In this document: positions 50,501 through 62,300 of the stretch, one piece after another
Layout: each line of letters begins with the position of its first letter
Numbering within the stretch: the first letter of the stretch is position 1
Assembly (NCBI GenBank): GCA_008921705.1
Contig: VFFE01009182.1
Coordinates: 1 to 64,000, forward strand
DNA: 64,000 nucleotides
Direction of reading: 5' to 3'
Origin: Burhinus oedicnemus
Lineage: Eukaryota > Chordata > Aves > Charadriiformes > Burhinidae
Position numbers and translations under genes: made by a program
The notes under the pieces: model-generated
Seen by the model: the letters and a program-made list of their open reading frames with translations, nothing else
Databases searched by the model: none
What the model was told of the DNA's origin: nothing

Positions 50501-51649
50501 CAGTAGAATGGGCTGCCTAAAGAGTACAGTGAAAAGCAAGGAGAGAAGGAAGCACCTGAGCTGAGTAAAGTGAGAATTAGGTCATGGAAAACTCTTTAAG
50601 GCAGAGCCTTAGATGCAGAGTCCTCTTCATTCGTCTTCTAGTTAGCCCATCTCTGTTAGAAGGGACTACCCTGCTGAGAAAGAAGTGTAAATATATATAT
50701 TCTGAGCTAGGGATAATTTCATTTTAGGTTCTTTGTTTCCCAGGTTTATTTTAAACAAGCAGACCCACCCCCTCCCAGTAAATATTTCCTACTTCCTTTG
50801 GTGTCATGTCAGATTAAACCTAGAATATATTTCAGAGATCATGTGAAAATGGTTCTAGTTTTGCCGGGTAACTGTCATGAATATCAACAGATGGTGATAA
50901 TAAAAATGTTGATCTCTGTGGCTGCTGAAAGAGTGACACTAAATGAATCTCTCTGATATCTAATTTGCAAACTGAATTGCACCTATTTAGGGAGAGAAAA
51001 AACAGCAACACTCATATTGATGAGAAATTCTGCATTTAAAAACACTCCTTATTAATGATTCAAAACATACAGTTCCTAGGAGCTGTAAACAAGTTCAGTA
51101 TTCTGTACACTAATCCATAACCATTATCATATGTAGAGAACAAGAAGTTACTCACAAACAGATGTTCCCTCTGCCAAACCCATTCATTTAATGCACGTTT
51201 TACTTTCCAAGTCCTAGTTAGCAACTTTCTGTGGTGGGCGGATTACATGAAAGGATGGAAAAGAGGGATTAGTTTGCCTGCAAAGGAGCAATGTCTTCAT
51301 GTTTGTTCTGGAGTCTTTTCCATCTTGCCTTGCAGTGGAAGAGTTATTCCTCTTGGAATTGCTCTCACTGCCCCAGAGGGCACTGAGCTTTATGTTTCCT
51401 GGCACTGTGAGGCACTACGAGATGCCAAACTTGTTCTATTACCAGAGAGCTGCATCATGAAATGTGGTCTCTGTGCTGACCAGTAATGAAGCCTGGCATT
51501 CACAAATGCTTGTGCCCAGAGAAGGCAATTACCTTGCCTAAGTCATAGGTGAGCTTTCAGGGAAAGGTATGCCAAAAGCTAAGGGTGGAGGAAGAATTAC
51601 TGCTCAAAGCATGACTAATTTCAGAGTTGCTTCTTGTTTCTCAGGGCCT
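47561..51649. other. Intergenic, nothing else recognised
   Basis: Includes a (CTTGT)n tract at about 49814-49830, a GTGTGG-rich stretch near 49935-49975 and a faint MIR-like tail at about 51515-51560. No gene is supported. Confidence 0.55.
50410..50455 (+). repeat. Ancient motif family, copy 3
   Basis: Reads gcttaagtcagtggaatgat then tatctgggatttacacatac. The core ggatttacac is intact while 'gagttactc' is eroded. Confidence 0.5.
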
Positions 51650-52080
51650 AGTTCAGTCAGGTTTTAAGTATCTCCAAGTATGGAGATTCTGCCACCTTTC
51701 CGGGCAATCTGTCCCACTGGTTAAGTGCTCCAGTGAAATTTTTTTCCTTTTGTCCAGGTGGAATTTCTCTTGCAACTTGTAACCACTTCTACTGTCCTTT
51801 TGCTACGCGCTTCCAAGAAGCATGTAACTCAGTCTTTACTGGAACTCCCTGTTAGGTAGATGTAGGCAAAAATAAGACCCTCCCTCAGCCTTCTCTTCAC
51901 CAGGGTTAAACAAATTCAGTCTTCTCAGTCTCTTCTCCTGCAGCATGCGCTGCAGCACCCTGACCATCTTGGTGACCCTCCACTGGACTCTCTCCAATTT
52001 GTCGATGTCTTTCTTTTACTAGAAGCCCCAAACTGAATGCAGTACTCCAAATACAGTCTAGCGAGTACTAAACAGAGGGG
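51650..52080 (-). mobile_element. Older CR1 fragment
   Basis: The plus strand carries reverse-complement CR1 landmarks: gggcaatctgtcccactggt, tctcttcaccagggttaaac, 'cctccactggactctctcca' and 'cccaaactgaatgcagtact'. More diverged than the 41 kb copy. Confidence 0.9.
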
Positions 52081-52154
52081 ATCCTTACAAGGAAAAGGAC
52101 TGTCATGAATTAAAAACCTGACCAGGCTGTGCTGAGCTCTCCAAGAACTCCATC

Positions 52155-52495
52155 ACTGCAATTACTTCAAGGGGGCTATAAGAAAGACGGGGGCAAACTT
52201 TTTAGCAGGGCCTATTGCGATAGGACAAGGGGTAATGGCTTTAAACTAAAAGAGGGTAGATTTAGACTAGATAGAAGGAGGGAATTTTTTACAATGAGGG
52301 TGGTGAAACACTGGCACAGGTTGCCCAGAGAGGTGGTAGATGCCCCATCCCTGGAAAGATTCAAGGTCAGGTTGGCCGGGGCTCTGAGCAACCTGATCTA
52401 GTTGAAGATGTCCCTGTTCATTGCAGGGGGGGTTGGACTAGATGACTTTTAAAGGTCCCTTCCAACCCAAACTATTCTATGATTCAATTAGCATG
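52155..52495 (+). mobile_element. CR1 LINE 3' fragment
   Basis: Shows 'gataggacaaggggtaatgg', 'ggttgcccagagaggtggta', 'ggttggactagatgactttt' and the terminal ATTCTATGATTC. Confidence 0.95.
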
Positions 52496-52559
52496 TTGCT
52501 AACCCCTTCTCTTACATGAATGCTTCCTGAGCAAGCCAAAGAAAAGAAGACGGAGCTAC

Positions 52560-52855
52560 ACTCTTCTCAGTGATATTTTGTGAAAGAAAAAGAGACAATG
52601 AGCACAAAATTAAATACAGAAAATTCCATTTAAACATAAGAAAAAAATGTCTTACTGTGCAGGTGGTCCAACACAGGAACAGTTTGATAGAGAGGCTGTG
52701 AAGCCTCCATCCTTGGAGATACTCAAAACTCAACCAAACATGGCCCTTAGCAACCTGCGGTGGCTGACCCTCCCTTGAGCAGGGGTGGGCTGATGAGTGG
52801 GTCTCCAGACGTGCCTTACAACCTCAACTATTCCGTGATTCTGTGAATTGCTAAG
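52560..52855 (+). mobile_element. Older CR1 3' fragment
   Basis: Decayed 3' block: aggaacagtttgatagagag, 'cctccatccttggagatact', 'cttacaacctcaactattcc' and an end at gtgattctgtg. Confidence 0.88.
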
Positions 52856-52869
52856 TGAGAATAAGGAAG

Positions 52870-53171
52870 CTATATGTTTAGGACAGGAAGGAATTTCAGT
52901 TACCCACATTTGGATCAATGCCTCATCAACGTAAAATGCAGAGATTTAATAAATGACTGTTTCTTAAAAAAACTAGCCATAGAACCCACAAAAAGATGCT
53001 ATTCTGGATTTGGTGTGGGGTGGTGCACAGAGCCTACTTCAGACGTTAATGGCAGAGCAGTTCTGTGATATTAATCACAGTACAGTTACGTCAGTGTTGC
53101 AATGGGAGAGAACAACCCAAGCATATTCAGCACATGGATATTCAGTTTCAGGACAGGTATATCAAAATGAG

Positions 53172-53203
<32 letters not shown>

Positions 53204-54895
53204 AAAAAAAGAAAAGAAAGAAAACCTTAAGAAGAGCAGTCCAAAAAGCAAGAAGGGAACAGGCAGCCTAGGTGCTGTTTAAAAAATACTAAATTAAAAT
53301 CCCAGGTTAAAGTTGTGCCACAATTTGAAAAGAAAACAATGTGGTCCAAAAAGGCCATTTCATGGCTCAATAGCAACATTAAGGATGCTATCGCAGGCAG
53401 TAAGCTAATGTTTAAAAAATGGGAAGCTTACCCAAATTAGGAGAATAGGAAAGCCCATAAAATATGGCAAGTCAACCATATACCAGAAATCAAAAGGGCT
53501 AAAACAGAATGTGAGTTGAGCCTTGCAAAGAGTGATAGTAAATAGTCCTTTATATAGCAAAGGCAGGAAGCCAACTAGTTTAATGACAGATATGTAAAAG
53601 GGCACTCGGGGAAGACAAGGAAACAGCAGAAATGCTCAGTGAGTTTTACGTACCAGTCTTTCCTGCTGAAGACATAAAGGAGAGCCCCAAACCCAACATA
53701 TTCTTGATAGCAATTCATCAAAGAGCTAGACGAATCTGAATTGAATTCACAGACATATCAGACCAAACAAGTAAGCTGGAGGTCAGTAAACCAGCAGGAC
53801 CAGGCACCATTTACATGATAATTCACATATGAAGCTGCAGAACTGCTGGCCAAGTTGTGTAAACTGTCATTGTAAATGGCCTCTGTGCCGGAGGAGGGCA
53901 GAGTTGCCAACATAGCTCCCAGTTAGAGGGAGTTTTGGGGAACAACAGACCGGTGAGTCTGACTTCCAGCCCTCCTATTACAGCAGAGCCATAAGATCAC
54001 CATACACCTGGGGAAATGTGATGTTGAGGGAAGCAGTCAACACAATTTCTGTAAGGGACAATCCTGCCTCACCAGTGTGCTGGAAGTCAATGGAGGTGGT
54101 AACAAGTAGGCAGCTAAACTGGACATAATGTATTTGGATTTTCAGAAAGCTTTTGACAGTTTCTCAACAAAGGCTATGAAGATACTAAGTCACCATGGAC
54201 TGGAGAAAAGGTCCTTTTGTGATTTGAAAGAGGAAAGGTTAAGGCTCAACAGTAACTTTTCAGGATGGAGAAAAAGCAGCAACAGAACCCCTAGGAATCA
54301 GTTCTTGGTCTGGTATTATTCAACATCTTTACCAGCAGCCTGGAGTAAGGGTATGTGTCGTGGTATGCCCAGGTTTGCTGTCAATAGCAAGATCATTTGT
54401 CTGCTGAAATGCTGAGCTGTTGGTGAAGAACTCCAGGAGGACTTAGCAAGACCAAGGGAGGTGGCAGAAAGATGGCACATCAACTTCAGTGTACACAAAG
54501 GTAAGATGATATCTTGAGTAGAATAATCTGAACCATGTTTACATGGTGCTGAACTCACAGCCACCACTCAAGAAGAAGCTCTTGGAGTCACCATTGACAG
54601 TTCCCTGAAAACCTTGGCTCAGTGTGCCGTGGCAGCCAGAGAGCCAGGAAAATGGTGACTATCCTCAGGGAGGCTCCTAAGAAGACAGAGGGCACCATTT
54701 TGCTGCTCCAGCTTGGTGCACCCACATCTGGAGCAGCGTGTGTGGTTCTGGTCTCTGCATCTGAAGAAGGATACAGGTGGTTAGAGAAGGGCAACCAAAA
54801 GGGCCACGGGGATCAGCTTCCTTACGAGGAAAGACTGGAAAGCCAGGATTGCTCACATTAGAGAAGAAATGGCTGGGGCATGACCAAAACTTTTT
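52870..54895 (+). mobile_element. Long decayed CR1 ORF2 body
   Basis: About 2 kb of CR1 ORF2 in several broken frames. Landmarks in order: tggtccaaaaaggccatttc, 'accagcaggaccaggcacca' (ancestral 'KPAGPGT'), 'aacaacagaccggtgagtct', the 'acaatcctgcctcaccagtg' block, and 'tatttggattttcagaaagc' encoding 'YLDFQKAFDS' of the reverse transcriptase. The segment at 54480-54880 follows. An A run of 28 (53175-53202) interrupts the early part. The usual CR1 3' end is missing. Confidence 0.9.
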
Positions 54896-57800
54896 TGTGA
54901 ATTTATTTTTCAAAGAATAGAGGTGGGTGTGAAATCTGGTCTCCTGGCAGTGAGGGGGTAATTCGCTAAAAAGAAAATTGTTTCCAGGAAGCCAAAGGCT
55001 TTGTTGATGGTGTAGGTAGTCCCCCAGAGGAACTTGTTGTCACAGGGGCCAGGATTGTTCCTGTGATCTCATCACACCCTGTGCCCAGGAGACTCTGCAG
55101 ATGGCTAAGCAATGTCCTATGTTCTGCAGGAAGTCAAGTTTTTGCTTTGTCACTCTTGAGCCAAGGACTGATCCAGTCCGTGGGTGTGCAGTAGTGCTGG
55201 AGCTTTTACTTGAGAAGAAGCAGAGGTCCTGGGATCAGCAACAGGGCTGAGGCATTTCCATTAGAGCCAGGCATTTGCTCTAGTCTTCTGGCCAACTCGT
55301 TTTGAGTGTCTTTTGCCATTATGTGGTTTGCAGTTGTGTCCCAAAGGAAAATAAATTATATGCATACCCTTTATGTTCATTATAGTGTATTTAAAAAAAG
55401 GGGTGAAAAAAACCCCCAAACTTGTTTTGAGTTTCCTTCCAAACAGGATTTTTTTGGTTGTCTTTGGATTTTTTTTGCCTTGTTTTGTTCTACTGGTTAA
55501 TGTCATCATTCATCTTTCCTGTTTTTGCTGTAGGACTTCTTAGATGGTTCACAGATGTGCACTGGAAATTCTCTCACTGGAAATAAAAGGTACCATGCTG
55601 AATCTTGAACACAAATAATCTTTGTTTGTAACTTGAGTTGTTATTGCTCACAAAAGCAGACAGAAAAGAGATTTCGCTAGATCTTGCTGCTTGGTTTCCC
55701 TTTCCCCTGGAATTTTTAAAAACTGCCTCCCAATACTTGCGCAAGCCCCGAAATAGGTTTTTAACAATAACATCACAGCTCAGTTGGCAGCTTTCCCCTA
55801 AACAAGTCTTTCCTCATCCCATACTTTCTTCAGCCCTTTGCTAAATGCTGTGGAACTTTCTAATCAACAAAACTTGGTTTTTTTCTTTTTCCTTCATCTC
55901 TTCCCCTGTAAAGCAGCTTGTTGCCCTGCTCAAGTATCTCTTTATGCTGTTTACTGCAAAAAGCCAGGGCTTTTTCCCTGGTTCTCCCTGTCAGCTGTTC
56001 TTCTCAGGGTCCCCTTCATATCTATTTCTCTTCTCAAGCTTGGATTTCAGCTCCCAGGCATGACCCGCTCTCAACTTTCCAGGTCTAAGCAGAGTTTCTG
56101 CCACATCTGCTTCACCTACTGAGCATCTTTGGAGATGCTGAACCTTTTGCCTTTCTTCATTTTGCATCTTCCTGTTTCAGACAGGACATCCTCTTTTTCG
56201 CAGAAAGTCATGACTCTCTGGGCCAACAGTGACAGTCCAATACCATCTGCCCCAGTAAGATAATATTCCAAACTATTTCTATGTGTGTGTAGCATGTCAT
56301 ATTTTCTTCATAACATGGTGAAAAACAGTTGGTTGGAATGTGAACTGTTCACTGGAGATGGTGGCAAACATCCCCATGCCTGCTGTCCCACCAAGTGTTA
56401 GGGTTAATCATGTTCCTCCAGAGAAGCTGCACGATGATTCAGCAAAGAAAGGTGGCTGAGTATCAAGTGTATCAAACATCTCTGGAAATTGTATCGTGTT
56501 GTTTTCATTAGTTTCCAACCTTGGTAAGCTGGGATTGACTGAATGCTCTGAGGGAGTTCAAAATGAGAACGGCTGAATCACAGCAAACTCACTGGAGTGA
56601 TCGAAGGCAACTGCAAACAGAAATCTGAGTGAGTCATTCTAAAGAAAGAGGCCAGAGAAAAGGGTGGGTGTGCTTTGTACTAAAGTACATAGCTCTTCTG
56701 GGAACATGAACTTCTCAGGAGCTTCTGCTTTCCTATTCTGGTGTAAATCCGAATAGAATCTACTGATTTCTATTAATTGCTGTAGATACAGATGGGATCT
56801 GCTGGGAACCTGAGGTATAGCCCAAGCTCTTACACCTATTCTGTCCTTAGACCTGCCTGTTTTTCACCTGCTGCAGATCCATACACATGTACGTGGGAAG
56901 GCATCACTCCAGAACAAAGGCCCGGGGCTGAGCAGGGACAAATCTGTACCCAGAGACATTATGGGACCATGGCCTCAGCTTCTTCCACTGTGATACTCTA
57001 AATGTGTCGAGAAAAGGAGCTACTCTTCTCAGGCAGAGGCTGGGAGCACAGTGCCTCTGGCAGTAAGGCCATGCCTTGCCCTTATGTTGCTGCTTTGCAC
57101 GGCCTTCCTTTCATGCCCCGTCTGACTAGTTGTGCCGTTTGCCCTTCTGCACCTCCCACGCTTGCCAGCATGGGCAGGAAAGGGAACTGTCAAGAGCTAG
57201 TTGGCCTGACAGGGGGACGGGTGGAATTTTTGGTATTTTTTGTGCAGATCAAGGGACCAGTAATGCCACAAAGAGCGTTAGTCTGAATCCCACACATCAG
57301 CAGTGTCCCAGCACCCTCGCACTTTGACAGGAGCTGTATGGTCTTTGCAAAATTGGTGTCATCTAGTTCATAGTAAGCAGCTGCCTAGTAAATACAGCCA
57401 CCACCAAGCCTTTGCTTGAAATCCCAGAAAGGAACTAGCTGCCCCATCCTCTACCTATCCTGTGGTTGTTTCTAGAAAGGATGTGGTATGCTTGCCATCC
57501 TCAAACCAATTAATAGTTCCTGCTGCTCATTTCTGGTGGAGGATGCTGCCCTTTCAACGTGCTGATCTGCTGGTGAGACTGCTCCCGAATATCCTTCTGT
57601 CGGAATGAACTGGGTGAGACAAGGCAGTTTACATTGTCTGTCAGCTTGATAATTTGGCTCCTTTTGACACAAGAAGGTGAAGGATAGCCCAAATGAATAC
57701 CTGTCCTAGCAGTCTGCCAGTGCATGGAGGGTGAGCAGCCGAGTGCTCGCTCACGTGCTGCCTGCTGCTGAGCACTGGGCAGCATGTTTGAGGGACCCCT

Positions 57801-59340
57801 TCACAGTGACTCCAAAAGCTTCCTCTGGCCAGGCTTCTTCTGAATTTTCCATTCAGGGCACTGTTAGCTATAAGGTGGTGTGATTCCATGGCATAGTGCA
57901 AACAAGGATCTCAAAGCTCTTTATAGATGGAAATGAGTACCATCTCAGCAGTGACCTTCCAAGGTGGGGAAGCATCCAAAGTCTCAGCTTGGAGCTGTGG
58001 TAATGGAGCTGTTTATCTTGGGGGGTCCAAGGACGCACCACTCTACCTCCCATCAATGACAGGACACTCTCAGCTACATCCAGTGGCAGAAAGAGCTGAG
58101 GGCACTCACCACACTGGCAGGACAGGCTCCCAGCTTGGCAGGGAGAGAACAAAGGGCAAAAACCAGCCAATCTGTCAAAAGCATCCCACAGGTTATACAC
58201 TCACAAAGGTGTCCATGGACAAACCTCAGCGCCTGTGGATACCTGTCACTGCTCTGAAGGAGCAGGTAGCAGGGGGGGTTTAGATGATAGAAACAGTCTG
58301 TCCTCTGTCCCACTCCCCCGGCTGCTCCCATAGCTCACCTCCTCTCTGCCTGGCTTTATCTTCCTGGATTTGTTGCTTTTGCTGCTCTTTCTGTTTGTCA
58401 CAGGGAGAGCACCAGTGTGACTATAAACCTGGCGTTCCCCTGTGGCGAGGCTCCTTCACATTCAAAGGAGCAAAGTTAGGCTAATATTTACAAGAAATAT
58501 TCTAATTCCAGTGTGTGAAACCATCGTCTTGACAACGTCTTTCTGTGGCTAAGCATTAAAATGTTTATTCAGACTGGACCGAGGTCTATTTCAAGTCAAA
58601 ACCCCATAGTCAGACATTCCTACATCCTACAACAGCATTCCCTCAAGCCAGCTGTGACAGGGCAAAGCTGGCTGTAGCTGTCCGGGGGACAGAAAGGTCC
58701 TCTCCTGCTCACGCATCGTCCCCTTGTTTCTGAAAAGTGATGCACAGTGACAGTCAGGGTTGCTGGCTCAGTACCTAAGAAGCATTGCTGCTCCACACAT
58801 GAATGAATGCCCAGCGCTTCCAGGAAACTATGAGATGGGTAGTTGCCCGTTTTAATGCTCTCTGATGTCCAGTGAAAACATACATGGTAAAATATATGCA
58901 CCAAACTGCCTCCATCTAAGCATTGGATTTACTTGCATGTTCCCACCAATCTTCAACAGCAGAAAAATATCTCCTGGAAGCTTTCTTCATTTCTAGTTTC
59001 TCTGTATCTTGATGTGAAAATCTGGTGTCTGATGAGATACAAGAACTGTTTTTGTCAGGCTCTCTTTGGCTTTTTTAACCACGTTATTAGATGTCTCCCA
59101 GAAAGTTTCTCCTCACGATCTTATGGTATGAATACTCTTCGGGGTATTATGGCATGCATCTTCCCAGACTAGTCCCGGAAATGTAACCAGGTGAACAAAC
59201 AGAAGTATAATTACATATTCCTGCACCTTCTATACATGTAAGGGTCCAATAGGTACGTAAAACTACAAGGCTTGCGTGTATAAGTATGATAAATGGAAAA
59301 CCAAAGGATATTCTCTGTAGAGACACACTGCAGCAACATA
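54896..59340. other. Intergenic, nothing recognised except one motif copy
   Basis: The stretch at 57.0-58.5 kb is somewhat GC-richer, with overlapping short open frames on both strands and no family match. Confidence 0.55.
56735..56775 (-). repeat. Ancient motif family, copy 4
   Basis: The plus strand reads ctggtgtaaatccgaataga then 'atctactgatttctat', the reverse complement of the same motif with a small change in the middle. Confidence 0.5.
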
Positions 59341-59347
59341 TGAAGTG

Positions 59348-59379
59348 ATGTGTATGTACGTGTACATGTATATATATTG
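59348..59379. repeat. TG/TA-rich simple repeat
   Basis: Reads tgtgtatgtacgtgtacatg followed by tatatatat. Confidence 0.8.
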
Positions 59380-62300
59380 TGCTTTCCTGTTCCAGAGTGC
59401 AGTATTACTAACTTGGAAAACTAAAAAATACCAAGAAATTATTACATTTCCTTAAAAATTATGAGATTTTTTTTTAAAGTCAATATATCATGAATTCTCT
59501 GTCTTCCAATTTTTCAACCTTCAGGTTTTGCTCTGGGATATACTGTCAAGTTTGTTTTTTTTTTTAAAAAAAGCATTGTTGAGATTCCTATATAATCAAA
59601 ACAGGGCTTGAAAAGACACCATTTGTCATGAGCCACACACTGAAGCTGTGAGAGCTGGCAGCAGTGACAGTATTACAATTAAGAATAACATTTTTTCCAG
59701 ATAGGATAAACACCATTTGTCAATTCATAAGCTTTAGAATTTAAAAATGGAACTACAACTATTTCCTTTTCTCCTCCAGATGTAGATGATGTTACTTCAT
59801 CTTCTGACATTGCAAGTATTAGTAGACATCATTAAATGAAATTAAAAGCCCCCTCTCTTTCTGCTCCCTTTCCTTATTCCCCAAATTTGACACTGTTTTC
59901 CTGAGCATTGATGTAGAAGCCATCCAAGTCCTTTACTAATGATTGGCTGTATCACTTCAGATTCAAAATGCACTATAATAGAAAAGAAAGATCTGAAAAG
60001 GATGACAGAGAAGTGTGTGGGAATACTTGAAGTTCTTAGTATCCATACTGGAAAAATCTGGTATTTGTTATGGCAGCACATTTCCTAATTGCAGGTCTAG
60101 GGTCTGTATGACAGAGGCAAATTTGCAGCTAAATTGGATGCCTGTGTATCTTTCTGTTATGACAGTTGCACCCTGTATAAACATGTCAATAAAACTGTTA
60201 GCTGTTCATTCCATATGTCAGTGAACAGGAGAGGGATGTGACCGCATCCACGGGTGCGGCTGGGAATGCTTACTGCAGCACTGTGGAGCAGAGGAAACCT
60301 AGAAAGGATGCCCACCGGGATTTCCAAATATTCACAATACAATAATCTTGTGCATATCACCCAGGAAAGCTGTGGGAGTGCTGGATATTTAATGATTTTA
60401 AACACCTTTGACAATCCATCGGCCAAAAGTATGCCAGTAAATGAAATATAAATGCAGGATGCTGGACATTGTTTTTCTCAGCAAAGTTAAAAAGAGATCT
60501 TTAATAACCACAGATAAATAGGATCCAGGTAATGCCTCTGACTGCTGAGATGGCATAACAGGGTGTCCCCTAAGGGACACAGAGAAAATCAGCCAAACAA
60601 ATGGCCAGCAGCACTCCCTGTAGTTCTCATGTTTTTCTGAAACCTCTCTCCTGCTGGCGTGTGCCCGGCTCTGAGCCACAGGGGCACCTCCAGGCTCCCC
60701 AAGCTGCGAGGCTTCTCATTCTACCTCCCTCAGTGAATGTCAGAGCTCTGCTCACTGGCATGCTCTGCTCCTGCCTGGGCTCTGGGCACTGACAAGTCAT
60801 AATCTTTCCAACTGTTTTTCTTTTATTGGTCTTGATTTTGATTTTTTTCCCCAGGCAGTGCCCTCCAAAGTGGTAAGAGGCAGCCTGGGTGCAGATGGCC
60901 AGGCCAGAAGCTTCTCCCCCTTGCAAAGCTGAAGAAAATGCACATTCCTGTGCAGAGCCATCATGAGAGATGCACGGGTCCCTTCTGCCCACTCTGGCCC
61001 TCACACTGGAAAAAGATGGTGCCCTTGTTTGGGGAGGGAAGCGCTGCTGGACTGCTTCCCCCCCGCCCTCCATGGAGGAGACTGTCCTTTCTGGGCCCCG
61101 ATTCGGTGCCTGCGTTAGCCTGCACTTGATAATCCAGCACAGAACAGCACAACGTGAGTACCAATTACTTGGTCCACCTAAAGGAAGGTTAACTTAGAAG
61201 AAAACACTGCATTTAGTTATGGTTCCTGAAAGAACGACATCCCAGAGCTACCGCTAGGAACAAAGCAACAACTTAGTGGGGGACAGAAATCATATTCCAT
61301 GTGCAAAAGGACAAGATGAAAAATTGTTAGAAACTGCAAAGTGACATACCGCAAAAAGCTAAAGTAAATGCTGAACTGCCTCAGCTTAATTTTGTGCATT
61401 ATGATAGTCTCCCCACCCCATCACGCACGATGCCTTCACCAAGGCACCAGCACACTGTGATGGGCCATGAGCGAGACAAGTGCTGTGCCCAAGCTTCACC
61501 TCACGGTTCACGGCCTGGTTCCCTGCCCCATGGGCAGCCCCAACCTCACCCTCCGCTCCGACCTGAGCAGCAGTGTCCTCAGGCAAGGACCTCTGCTTTG
61601 TCCCCCATACGCCATCCCAATTCTGAACAGAACAGGGACCAGCCAGAAGAAGGATGGGCCTTTCAGCCTCTTCTGTTCCCGAAATACCTTATTTATAAAC
61701 TTAAAACGTTCTTTATAGTCTTAAAACAGCCTGGGAACTTGGCATCTCCACTGTCTTTGATCCTCTGACATTCACTCTGGCTGGCTGCAGTTTCCAGCCT
61801 GGGAAGGATGGAAATTTCACGATAGTGTCCCTCCATTTAAGCATTTGCCTGCCTTGGGGTTGAGTCCTCGCTGGTGAGATGATTTGCAAAGCAAAGCCTT
61901 CCTGACCTGACCTCATTGTTTTTTGGCCTCACCACGCTGCCCGGCCCGCCTGGGCTGTGAAAAGACCACTCACACACCTAAGTTGGTTCGTGATGCACAA
62001 GCTCAGAAACAGCAGAAAAAGCATTTGACCGGCGCGTGTCAAATGTGCTAGAAACAGATCAGCGTGTGGCAGCGAGAGGCACAGGTGCCTTTTGCACAGG
62101 AGAAGAAAGGAGCATTGCAAGCTTTTTGATGTGTCTCAGAAAGCAAGCAGCGACATCAACAAAGACAGGAAAAGATTTAGAAAAGCGTACTTGTAATAGC
62201 TGAACACAGAAGTGTCCAAAAGTGACAGTTTTGATAACTTCGGAGACGATTTGCTTTGTGTTGTGCCTGATTGGCCTGTCATTTCACATAATATGAAAAC

